A model generated the notes under the pieces. It saw only the letters and a list, made by a program, of their open reading frames with translations, made no database searches and had not been told where the DNA came from. From Gelidibacter salicanalis (GTDB lineage: Bacteria; Bacteroidota; Bacteroidia; Flavobacteriales; Flavobacteriaceae), in assembly GCF_016469035.1 (NCBI RefSeq), contig NZ_JAEHJZ010000032.1, positions 124,001 to 188,000 on the forward strand: a stretch of 64,000 nucleotides of DNA, given 5' to 3'. Below, in pieces: positions 11,201 to 19,702 of the stretch (position 1 is the stretch's first letter; the number at the start of each line of letters is the position of its first letter). The position numbers and the translations under genes are program-made.

Positions 11201-11411
11201 CACTAATAGAATAGTAACCATTAAAATCCGATTGTGTACCATTGGTAGTTCCTTTTTCAATAACATTTGTTCCTGCCAAGGGAAAACCTGCACCATCGGT
11301 AACTATACCCGAAACAATATTTTGACCATAAGACGTCAAACCTGAACATAACATCAGTACAAAAAGTGGAATTACCCACTTTTTAAAAAAATTAAATTTA
11401 ATTTTTTTCAT
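8286..11411 (-). CDS. susC: SusC/RagA-family TonB-dependent glycan transporter
   Basis: Outer-membrane beta-barrel of 1041 residues that imports glycan oligomers using TonB energy. The order seen is: signal peptide to about residue 29 (ending SYGQ), a carboxypeptidase-regulatory-like domain (NIVSGIVTDGAGFPLAGTNV), the linker DEVVIVGYGQQKVANLTGAV, a plug domain (ALQGQIPGLTISQTNGSPGD, then VLKDASSAAIYGLKAANGV), and a barrel ending in YTFGIKLTF with a terminal Phe as expected for BAM-dependent insertion. It is first in a two-gene operon with susD. Upstream lie two direct repeats that may bind a regulator. The sequence shows no breaks. Confidence 0.94.
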   Translation of the reverse strand: MKKIKFNFFKKWVIPLFVLMLCSGLTSYGQNIVSGIVTDGAGFPLAGTNVIEKGTTNGTQSDFNGYYSISVTNTSILSFSYLGFVTKEVLVGDKLTIDISLSEDSSQLDEVVIVGYGQQKVANLTGAVSMVSSETIENRPVQNTAQALQGQIPGLTISQTNGSPGDEGLNISIRGINSFGSNNSPLVLIDGVEGNLEDLDPTWIESVSVLKDASSAAIYGLKAANGVILVQTKTGGKEAMTISYDGSYAFNSPSMLPNMITNSADFMDLYNRSLITSKGSATGGYPQNVIDAYRNAKNDPLYPNTDWTDLLTQTGTVIKNTIGINGTSGKTTYNLSLNSWNQEGLMVKSNYNKKNVFLNFRTAIRENISVGGAIIGLASDRKGPEPDSNTAFTKAWETRPNWGPYTLDGTGHYAAKAFSGSDLDPDGLIFDEGFTRVNPMIQTYGQNGYSDKKHNFNGNLFANAKILNNLVLDVKGAYKYDYTRSTNQKLQHDEYNYRTGEYLRTTREPSEISVGNLFSKLTTFYSTLTYNKMIENHDFKVMTGYSQEARRHEWTNSTRFGVPSQSITELDGVGTANQLASGSSTESSVRSAFSRINYSYDDKYLLEFNFRTDESSRFEESNRRGYFPSLSVGWRLEREPFIQKIDFISQLKLRASWGKLGNDGSNDYPYQSRYEFGDPNVNDYVNTHSTGSHSYPFGTGISTGVALEKFTNSDISWETTTISDIGLDFTSKNRLIFVNVDYYHKVTSNILRQLQVSVEAGAAGPQVNQGEMKNTGWDIVIGHNNNIGDFSFKVSSNFSWYKNKLVKYGATEIGGQTVNEEGYPFRDYYMYESDGYFNTAEDIANAPTQPLPPYLGGIRLKDQNGDNIIDQNDRIHIGGQHPSLLYGANISAKYKNIEISTFWQGVTGMKTYRNWAGVEPFLQDGNAPSVWITDSWTPENQNTKLPAVYNEPLSSYGATQYINSFWLMNSSYLRMKNIMISYSVPNQFIEYLKLKSAQLYFSGDNLFTLTKDNIFNLDPEITASSTYPISKSYTFGIKLTF

Positions 11412-11794
11412 AATTATCTTGGTTAAATTAATTAGTAAAATAAAATAATCTCAAAGTTTACATTGTTATATATGTAGGTGATAAAAATACTTTAAATCTT
11501 GAATTCCATATGTATCTCTTGGTAAGATTAATGTATCTCTTGATAAATTTAATTCACTATAAAATCCATCTCTTTGCAGGTGGGAATGTTCTGATGACTG
11601 TGCCTTAAACTTGCACTATGAGTAAATATAAGAAACTCGGCCATGCTGTTATGAATTTGAATATTACGCTATAAATGCATTTAAGTTGGAAAATGCATAA
11701 AAACAAAAGGATTAATTATAGAAGCAGAACATCTGTCAAATGATGTGCCAACATCCATTTTTGAAATTCCTTGTAGTTATTTCAATATATAAAA
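11412..11794. other. Intergenic control region upstream of minus-strand susC
   Basis: No gene seen. It holds the direct repeats at 11510-11541 and an AT-rich leader before susC. A plus-strand run from about 11618 has an ATG but stops quickly and resembles nothing. The next feature on the plus strand is the sulfatase pseudogene at 11795. Confidence 0.5.
11510..11541 (-). promoter_or_regulatory. Two direct repeats, 21 bp apart, upstream of susC
   Basis: The 11-mer ATGTATCTCTT occurs at 11510-11520 and again at 11531-11541; similarity continues in the following bases (TTGGTAAGATTA against TTGATAAATTTA). Start-to-start distance is 21 bp, two helical turns, so a dimeric regulator could bind both on one face. 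On the coding strand of susC the unit reads AAGAGATACAT. The same 11-mer occurs once more at 14479-14489 upstream of the GH110 gene. Confidence 0.4.
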
Positions 11795-13105
11795 ATGAAA
11801 CATACACATTTCTTTATTATCCTAGTAGCTATAATGTTTGTTACTTGTAAAATAAGCCCCAAGCAAAAGCTTAAATAACTGAGGCAAGTGAAGAAGAACG
11901 ACCCAACATCCTGTTTTTATTAGCAGACAATTTAGGTTATGGCGAATTAGGTTCCTACGGTCAGAAAACTATTATAACGCCATTTTTAGATAGCTAATTG
12001 GGCAAAGTATGAAGTTTACAATCTTTTATGCAGGAAATTCTGTGTGTTCACCATCTCGTGCGGTTTTTATTGCAGGTAAAAGTTCGTCTATCGATACAAT
12101 TCCTGGTAATAACGGATTGATGACAGATGGCAGTTGGGACAGAGTTTTATTAAGAAAAGACGAAGTGACCCTTGGAGAAATGATGACTGATGCAGGATAC
12201 GAAATCGCATTTATTGGAAAATGGCACCTTGGTGAGACTAATCATTTATTGATGGGCACAGGTAAGAGGATTTAATAATTCAGTACAAGAGAATTGGGAT
12301 CGTAATGGCGGAAAATTTTTGATGGCCCTATGGGATATATTAACGGAATGAAGGATTCTATTAATTACGATTGGACCAAATAGCAAAGTCACGATAAGCT
12401 TAGAACGGATTTAGCGTTAAAGTATTTAAACATTAGAGAAAGAGAAAAACCATTTTTCCTGTTTATTTCTCATAGAGCACCACACGAAGCGGAAAAAGTA
12501 ATAGGAAATAGGACAATTTATTCTCAAAGTGGTTGGATTGAGCCAGATTGAATCCTTGCTTCCCCAATTACATTTCTAGACAGTTATGTAGATATATTAC
12601 TCAATAAATTGGAGGCTACAGGTGATCTTGATAACGCCATTATCTTTTTTACGAGCGACAATGACCCTAATAGTGAAGGGATGGATACCATCATGAATTC
12701 TTTAAAAGCAAGGGTGTTTAAACGGTTATAAATTAGATGTCTATGAAAGCGGAATTCGCGACCATTTTTTGCTTATTGGAAAGGATAAATAACGTCTGGA
12801 TAAGTTTCAGATTATATTGGTGGAGCACAAGATTTAATGCCCACAATGTCCGATATTATTGCTATGAAAACGCCGAAGCAATTCAAAGTTATTTCATTAC
12901 ATCCAGCACTTACGGGGAAAGAACAACCAGAACACGACCAAATTAATATAGAGTCGTTTTTTGGGGGCGAAAAAGGGTTTCTCAATCTCTTCTCTATGGA
13001 AATTTAAAAGGCCTTAGATATGGAGCACATAATACTATTCAGATTTATCATTTCAGTAAAGATATTGGTAAAGAGCATGAAATTGCAGATCCAGTATCTC
13101 CTATT
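11795..13105 (+). pseudogene. Sulfatase (family S1) pseudogene
   Basis: Reads as a secreted sulfatase spread over frames. The start MKHTHFFIILVAIMFVTCK is a lipoprotein-like leader. After a [23 protein letters not shown] is the metal-binding N-terminus. A frameshift near 12000 leads into FYAGNSVCSPSRAVFIAGKS, where CSPSR is the intact formylglycine motif, then AGYEIAFIGKWHLGETN. Another frame carries NIREREKPFFLFISHRAPHE, and further shifts follow (YKLDVYESGIRD). The C-terminus IQIYHFSKDIGKEHEI runs in frame straight into SusD sequence at about 13105. Multiple stops and shifts make it inactive although the catalytic motif remains. Confidence 0.85.
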
Positions 13106-14407
13106 TTTAATGATAATGGATCGACATATGGAAGTGATTTTTGGGGTACCATGGGAACAGATATAATTTTTGGAGAAATAGGAACTGATGATCTTATTAA
13201 AGGTGGAAGAAATGCAAAAAATAATGCGCCTTTATTGGAAAGAGAAAAATGGGCTATTTCTACTTCAAATAATATTCTTGGCCCACTTTGGAGTATAAGC
13301 TATAAAGGTATTTTGTTTGCCAACTTGGTTTTAGAAAATGTACCAAACATCACATTTGATGATGAAGTAAGAAAAAAGGAGATATTGGCTGAAGCTCGTT
13401 TTTTACGTGCATATTATTACTCTGATTTGGTAAATTCTTTTGGAGGCGTACCAATTATTGACAGACCTTTAAAAATAAATGAGTATAATGTGCCAAGAGC
13501 TACCAAAGAAGCCACTTACAAATTTATAGAAGAAGACTTAAAGGTAGCAATTGCAGATTTGCCTTCAAGATTGGATAAAGATGCTAGTTAAATAGGTCGT
13601 GCTGATAAAGGTGCCGCATTGGGAATGATGATGCGTGTCTCTTTGTTTCAAAATAAAATGGGTCAGGTAGAAACTTATGGAGATCAATTGTTTGCTTTAG
13701 GTTTTGAATTAACTCCAGATTACAGCACCATTTTTCAGCCAGAAGGCGAGTGGAATTCAGGTTCACTTTTTGAAATTAACTTTGCTACCGATGCAAGTAT
13801 ATTGGGTACAGGAATTCCAACACGTGTAAACCCTAATAGCAATGGGGGCGGTGGATTTATTCAGGCAAGAGATGGGTTAAGAAACGAATATGAGTTAAAT
13901 GATCCTAGATTAAATGCGACCTTGTTTTTTAAAGATGCTCCTTATGGTACAGATTGGTATGTAAGAAAGTATTCTTGGGCACCATACACCAGATATGATA
14001 AGCCTACAATTGGAGGAAATAATAATAGTGCAAATAATGTGAGAATTATAAGGCTTGCGGATGCTTATTTGATGTATGCCGAAGCTATTTATAACTCAGA
14101 TCCTGGAAAAGCTATTGAGTATGTAAATAAAGTTAGAACAAGAGCAAGAGGCAATGAATTGCCTAGCGTAGTACCAGATTTGCCTCCAACATTAAGCGGA
14201 GGACCTCTGTTAGATGCCATCTATCATGAAAGGCGTGTAGAGTTGGCCGGTGAAGGACATAGGTTCCATGATTTGGTAAGAACAGGTAGGGCCGCAGCTT
14301 TATTAACGCAATATGGGTTTGTCGAAGGAAAGCATGAGGTAGTTCCTATACCAGTTGAACAAATAACTTTGTCTGAAGGGGTTTTGCTTCAAAACCCAAA
14401 TTATTAA
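13106..14407 (+). pseudogene. susD: SusD-family protein, truncated and interrupted by one stop codon
   Basis: The frame enters from the sulfatase pseudogene without a start or signal peptide. SusD marks are LGPLWSISYKGILFANLVLE, EILAEARFLRAYYYSDLVNS, FGGVPIIDRPL, IIRLADAYLMYAEAIYNSD and YHERRVELAGEGHRFHDLVR, ending QNPNY. The N-terminal region with the lipobox is missing, and an in-frame TAA at 13589-13591 (after DKDAS) splits the rest, probably from a Glu codon. The remaining frame is otherwise clean for over 260 codons, so decay is younger than in the IS cluster. It is followed by a terminator-like hairpin at 14556-14594. No matching SusC gene lies beside it, so a deletion likely removed one. 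Confidence 0.85.
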
Positions 14408-14555
14408 TTAAAGTATAAATTTTTCAGGTTTTATAAATGTTAAAATTATTAGAAAATGGAATTTAAGGAGAACTAGAAAAGAGATACATACATAAACGTG
14501 TTAGGAAGTACAACATACTTAAAATAGAAATTTGAGTTTGTTGTTAAATACAAGA

Positions 14556-14594
14556 CCTTGGTTTCATGAAAGATATGAAAACCAAGGTTTTTTA
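14556..14594 (+). terminator. Rho-independent terminator after the SusD pseudogene
   Basis: Stem CCTTGGTTT with ATG-containing loop pairs with AAACCAAGG and is followed by TTTTTTACT on the plus strand. It lies about 150 bp after the SusD pseudogene stop and about 85 bp before the GH110 gene, so the GH110 promoter should lie downstream of it unless it acts as an attenuator. Confidence 0.65.
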
Positions 14595-14679
14595 CTATAA
14601 GAGACATTTAATTTACTCATATATACAATTTCTAAAAACCGAAAAGCAAGATTTGTGTTAGAACGAATTAACAGTATAT

Positions 14680-16584
14680 ATGAAAATCAATAAATATCAC
14701 TGGACATTTAAATTATTTTCAATTTTTGCAATTGGCATAATTGCTTTTGTAGCAAGTTGTTTCTCAACACCTATTTCAGGGGAACTCGTTTTATTTGATT
14801 TAAGTATTGCGGAAGATGCCACGCCAGAGGTAGTAAAACGTATTTTAATGGCCAGTGATAATCCCATTTCAGAAATTAAGTTTGAAAAAGGTACCTATCA
14901 CTTTTATCCAGATAAAGGCTTTGAAAAATTTGTGTATTTATCTAACCATGGCGATTTAATGACAAATACACCTTTTCCTATAGAACATTTTAGAAATTTA
15001 GTTATCGACGGACAGGGTTCTACTTTTATTTTCCATGGTGTTATGATTCCTTTTTTGATAGAGGAAAGCGAGAATATTACTGTAAAAAATGTGTCTATAG
15101 ATTGGGCGGAATCGTTTCACAGTGAAGGGGTGATTGTTGCTAATGATAGCGTTAAAAAAACGTTTGATATGCAAATATCGGATGAGTATCCATATGAAAT
15201 TCGTAACGAGCAAATATATTTTATAAAGTCATATTATGAGCACAGTTTAGGTCAGTCTATTTTATTTGATCCAGAGAGAAATGCTATTGCTTATAACACA
15301 GAATCATATACAGGAATTTCTACAAAAGGGAAGATTAACATTCAAAATAATGTTAACGAAATAAAATACAAGTATGAGCATGATGGACGTGCACCAGAAT
15401 ATAAGAATATAGGCGTTGAAGATAAGCTTCGTGTTGAAGAATTAAAACCTGGTTTAGTGCGAGTTTATAATCATAAAAAGAATATGCCGCCTGTAGGATT
15501 AGTGCTTATCATGAAAGGCGAGCAAGGATTCAATAGAGTGTCTCCAGCATTCAGAGTTTCGCACACTAAAGGGTTTAATGGTACTAATGTAAATATTCAT
15601 CATGCAGGTGGCATGGGTATTATAGCCGAAAACTCTTCAGATTTAATTCTAGATAATTTTAATATTACCCCCTCAAAGGGACGTATGGTATCAACAACTG
15701 CAGATGCAACGCACTTTGTTGGCTGCAGTGGTAAAGTGGTTTTGAAAAATTGCACCTTCAGTAATCAATTGGATGATGCTTCCAATGTACACGGAACCTA
15801 CCAAAAGATAGTAGATATTTTAGGAAGTAATAAAATAGGTGTTCGAATGATGCACCACCAACAAAAAGGGTTTGTAATTGGCCAGCCTGACGAAACCCTA
15901 GGATTTGTGAGGTTAGAAAACGCGTTTTTTCCTTATGAAAAATCAACCATAAAAAGTATTGAATACATCAATAATAGATATCAAATCATAACCTTAAACA
16001 AAAAATTACCATCAGATATTCAACTTGGAGATTTAGTTGAAAACCTTGATGGTTATCCAGATTTTTTAGTTCAAAATTGTAAGATTATAAATAATAGAGC
16101 ACGTGGTTTGTTGATCTCTAATCCTGCAAGTACAGTTATAGAAAATAACTTTTTCAGTACAGAGATGGAAGCAATTCTATTTCCTGTAGAAAGTGGCTAT
16201 TGGTATGAGTCCGGCAATGCGGCAAATGTTGTTATTAAGGGCAATACATTTCAAGACTGTCAACATGGAGGGAAAAACAGAGGCGTCATTCGTTTTGATA
16301 CAGACGATGATAATAAAAATATCGCTTTTAAAAATATAAAGATATTAGATAATACTTTCAATCAATTTGATAATCTCATTCTCGAAATCACAAATATTGA
16401 TGGGCTATTATTTAAAGGAAATATCATAACGAACTCTAAAACTTTCAATCAATTGCATAATGAAAATCCAGCAATCAGAATTGAAGCATCTAAAAATATT
16501 GAACTGTTAGAAAATACATATCAAGGTATGGCAAAACAAATTCTTGAAACCGATGCATCACAACCATCTTTATCTTTTCAATAA
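14680..16584 (+). CDS. GH110-like alpha-galactosidase (parallel beta-helix lipoprotein)
   Basis: 634 residues with a lipoprotein leader (FVASC, Cys27) and a right-handed parallel beta-helix architecture. GH110 enzymes remove terminal alpha-1,3-linked galactose with inversion. The best family marks are DATHFVGCSGKVVLKNCTF (about residues 342-360) and NQLDDASNVHGTY (about 362-374), together with repeated NxTFxDC/NxxIxxN helix rungs at 470-600. It opens the plus-strand locus: susC follows 27 bp later. This places the enzyme at the cell surface or in the periplasm, trimming side chains or ends of the imported glycan. The call to GH110 rests on motif resemblance; the alternative is another beta-helix glycosidase or lyase. 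An accompanying sulfatase suggests the substrate is sulfated. Confidence 0.75.
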   Translation: MKINKYHWTFKLFSIFAIGIIAFVASCFSTPISGELVLFDLSIAEDATPEVVKRILMASDNPISEIKFEKGTYHFYPDKGFEKFVYLSNHGDLMTNTPFPIEHFRNLVIDGQGSTFIFHGVMIPFLIEESENITVKNVSIDWAESFHSEGVIVANDSVKKTFDMQISDEYPYEIRNEQIYFIKSYYEHSLGQSILFDPERNAIAYNTESYTGISTKGKINIQNNVNEIKYKYEHDGRAPEYKNIGVEDKLRVEELKPGLVRVYNHKKNMPPVGLVLIMKGEQGFNRVSPAFRVSHTKGFNGTNVNIHHAGGMGIIAENSSDLILDNFNITPSKGRMVSTTADATHFVGCSGKVVLKNCTFSNQLDDASNVHGTYQKIVDILGSNKIGVRMMHHQQKGFVIGQPDETLGFVRLENAFFPYEKSTIKSIEYINNRYQIITLNKKLPSDIQLGDLVENLDGYPDFLVQNCKIINNRARGLLISNPASTVIENNFFSTEMEAILFPVESGYWYESGNAANVVIKGNTFQDCQHGGKNRGVIRFDTDDDNKNIAFKNIKILDNTFNQFDNLILEITNIDGLLFKGNIITNSKTFNQLHNENPAIRIEASKNIELLENTYQGMAKQILETDASQPSLSFQ

Positions 16585-16611
16585 CTACAAAAACAACCAA
16601 AAATTAGACAT

Positions 16612-19600
16612 ATGAAAAATAGATTATTAATTATAAGAAAGGGTTTTTTGAACTCCTTAATTCTTTTGGTCATGTTAATTTCTTCAAGTGGGTTTGCTCA
16701 GGTAACAAATGTTACTGGAGTGGTAACAGGTGCCGAAGATGGGTTACCAGTTCCTGGAGCTTCAGTAATTATAAAAGGAACAGACATAGGAGCAGCTACT
16801 GATTTTGATGGAAATTATAGCATCAATGCAAAAATTGGAGATGTACTTGTTTTTATTTATTTAGGAAAGAAGAATGTTGAGTTAACAGTTAGTAAATCTG
16901 TTCATAACGTAACAATGACCGATGATGTTTCTGAACTTGAGGCAGTTGTAGTTGTAGGCTACGGTACAGTTAAGAAAGTTGAGGTCACGGGAGCGGTCAA
17001 TAGAATAGATGCTGAAGATATAGATCAATTTGTGACATCGGATATTGCCTCAAGATTACAAGGGCAAATAGCAGGAGTAAGTGTGTCATCAAGTTCTGGA
17101 GAACCAGGTGAAGCTGCAAATATTCAAATTAGAGGTATTACCTCATTAACAGGTTCTAACACACCATTATTTGTTGTTAATGGCATACCGCAAATAGGCG
17201 ACCCAGGATTGAGTCCAAACGAAATTGAAACAATTGATGTACTTAAAGATGCAGCTTCAACAGCGGTATATGGTTCTCGTGGTGCCGCAGGAGTCATTTT
17301 GATAACAACCAAAAAGGGTTCGGCAGGAGCTATGAAGGTTGATTTTGAAGTTACCAATGGAATTCAGATGTTAAGGGACGGTACACCATTGATGAATACT
17401 GAAGATCAACTATTTCATGAAATTACAACCTTTGATAATTTTGGAGGGTTTACTCCAATAATTGTTAATAATCCAGAATGGCTTAATAATGACAATAAGT
17501 TTGATGAGTATGTTCTTGTTAACAATGCTAAAGTGGATACTTATCAATTGAATGTTTCAGGTGGAACTGAAAATTTCTCTTATAACGCAAGTGGTCAATT
17601 ATTCGATCAAGACGGGTCATTGATTAATTCTAATTTCAAACGTTATAATGGTCGTATAACTTCAACATATAAAACGGATAATTGGCAAATTGATGGTAGT
17701 GTTGCAATCACAAACGAAAATAGAAGAAGGGCAAGCGAAGGGCTGATAGTTACTGCGAGTCGATATAGACCTTATTTTCCTGAAATTGATCCTGATGCAG
17801 ATGTCGCCATTGTGAATAGTTCTGGTGGCACCACTACTCCAGCAATTGCTTTAGGTCAGGCACTTAAAAGAAAAGATGATAGTAATAGAGATCGAACTAA
17901 TATTAATTTAGGTATTAGAAGGAAGCTTTCTGGAAATTTAGATTTTGTGACCAATTTAGGGAGCTCTATTACAAATGATTTTAGAAATATTTTCCGTCCG
18001 AGGTTTGACTTATTCAATATTGATGATGGAGAAACAGAATCTGATCCTACGCGAAGTGGCGTAACAACATCAGCATCAAGAACAACAAAATTTAGTTGGG
18101 ATGCAGGACTGACTTATAAAAAGCAGTTTGGAGATCATAGTGTAACCTTGCAAGGCGTTGGAACATTGGAGGAGGATAATAATAAAGCGTTTTTTGCCTC
18201 TATTGAAGGAATTTCTAACAATGCAATTAGCGTGCTCAATGGTGGTACTATTAATAAAAATGTAGGTAGTGGGTTTGACTTTACAACCAAACGTGTTGGT
18301 ACATTAGGAAGGTTACAATATAATTTTAAAGAAAAATATATTTTACAGGCCTTGTTACGTTATGATGGATCTTCAAGATTTGGCAGCGATGTTAGATGGG
18401 GGCTCTTCCCTTCAGTTTCAGGTGCGTGGAATGTGTCAAGTGAATCGTTTTGGAAACCATTGAAAAGTGTTGTAAACACATTTAAAATAAGAGTTAGTCA
18501 TGGTGAAGTAGGTAATGATAGTTTTGATGATTACGAATTTGCAAGTACAATTGCACCATTTGCAGATTATGTATTCAGTACGAATGATGGTTCTGTAGAT
18601 TTCGGGTCTGCAATTAGGTCTTACGCTAATAGAGATGTAAAATGGGAAACGTCTGTGTCTGATAATATTGGCGTTGATTTTGGTATCTTAAAAAACAAAA
18701 TCAGCTTAACGGTAGATTACTACAGAACGGAAAAAATGGATATGTTATTTCCTGTAACCCTTCCAGGATCTGCAGGTGCATTTTATGATCCTGAATTAAC
18801 ACTTAACGTTGGTAATATGACCAACCAAGGATTAGAAATTGCTGCAAATTATAGAGCTGCAATCGGTGAAAGTACATTTAGAATGGGAGGAACGTTCACT
18901 AGCAATGACAATGAGATTACTAAGGTTATCAGTAGCGGAATCATTTATAATAGTAATTCTAATTCCATCAATGGAGATAATACTTCAGCGATAAGTGTAA
19001 TTGCAGAAGGTTATGAAGCAGGAGCTTTCTTCTTATTTGAAACTGATGGCACGATTAAAACCCAAGAAGAATTGGACGCTTATAAATTGTTCCCTGCACG
19101 CGCAAATGCCGCACTGGGAGATTTAAAATACATTGACACGAACGGTGATGGTAATATTACCAGTGAGGACAGAACGTATCAAGGCAGTGGTTTGGCAGAT
19201 TTTGAATATGGTTTTAATTTTAGTTGGGATTGGAATGGTTTTGACCTCTCAATGAACTGGTTTGGTACTGTAGGAGCTGAAATTTTCAATGGTAATAAAG
19301 CAGCAACTTATAGTTTTCAGCGCCATCAAGATTTAGTAAATCAATGGTCTCCCGAAAATCCAACGTCTAATATCCCATCTTTTAGAGGCGACTCTAAAGA
19401 ACACCCTAATTATGCAGGAACAACAGACATTTGGTTAGAAAATGGTGATTATTTAAGGCTCAAACAAATTACTATTGGATATTCATTACCTGAAGATGTT
19501 TTGGAAAGAATAGGAATCAGCAAGTTCAGATTGTATTTATCATCACAAAACCCTTTGACATTTACAAAGTATGAGGGTTATGATCCTGAAATCGGAGGGA

Positions 19601-19683
19601 ATAGTGTAGCACGAAGAGGCATTGATGCTTCCCGATACCCGATTTCGACTACCTATAGTTTAGGATTGAGAATTGCATTTTAA
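16612..19683 (+). CDS. susC: SusC/RagA-family TonB-dependent transporter (second pair)
   Basis: 1023-residue outer-membrane importer. A signal peptide ends at SSSGFAQ (about residue 30). A carboxypeptidase-regulatory-like domain follows (VTGVVTGAEDGLPVPGASVI), then the linker LEAVVVVGYGTVKKVEVTGA, the plug (LQGQIAGVSVSSSSGEPGEA; VLKDAASTAVYGSRGAAGVI), and a barrel ending TYSLGLRIAF with terminal Phe. It is the central import gene of this locus. The susD partner starts 19 bp after its stop when ATG 19703 is used. It is only distantly similar to the minus-strand SusC, so the two pairs likely bind different ligands. Confidence 0.94.
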   Translation: MKNRLLIIRKGFLNSLILLVMLISSSGFAQVTNVTGVVTGAEDGLPVPGASVIIKGTDIGAATDFDGNYSINAKIGDVLVFIYLGKKNVELTVSKSVHNVTMTDDVSELEAVVVVGYGTVKKVEVTGAVNRIDAEDIDQFVTSDIASRLQGQIAGVSVSSSSGEPGEAANIQIRGITSLTGSNTPLFVVNGIPQIGDPGLSPNEIETIDVLKDAASTAVYGSRGAAGVILITTKKGSAGAMKVDFEVTNGIQMLRDGTPLMNTEDQLFHEITTFDNFGGFTPIIVNNPEWLNNDNKFDEYVLVNNAKVDTYQLNVSGGTENFSYNASGQLFDQDGSLINSNFKRYNGRITSTYKTDNWQIDGSVAITNENRRRASEGLIVTASRYRPYFPEIDPDADVAIVNSSGGTTTPAIALGQALKRKDDSNRDRTNINLGIRRKLSGNLDFVTNLGSSITNDFRNIFRPRFDLFNIDDGETESDPTRSGVTTSASRTTKFSWDAGLTYKKQFGDHSVTLQGVGTLEEDNNKAFFASIEGISNNAISVLNGGTINKNVGSGFDFTTKRVGTLGRLQYNFKEKYILQALLRYDGSSRFGSDVRWGLFPSVSGAWNVSSESFWKPLKSVVNTFKIRVSHGEVGNDSFDDYEFASTIAPFADYVFSTNDGSVDFGSAIRSYANRDVKWETSVSDNIGVDFGILKNKISLTVDYYRTEKMDMLFPVTLPGSAGAFYDPELTLNVGNMTNQGLEIAANYRAAIGESTFRMGGTFTSNDNEITKVISSGIIYNSNSNSINGDNTSAISVIAEGYEAGAFFLFETDGTIKTQEELDAYKLFPARANAALGDLKYIDTNGDGNITSEDRTYQGSGLADFEYGFNFSWDWNGFDLSMNWFGTVGAEIFNGNKAATYSFQRHQDLVNQWSPENPTSNIPSFRGDSKEHPNYAGTTDIWLENGDYLRLKQITIGYSLPEDVLERIGISKFRLYLSSQNPLTFTKYEGYDPEIGGNSVARRGIDASRYPISTTYSLGLRIAF

Positions 19684-19702
19684 CATTAAAAAACAAAGTC
19701 AT

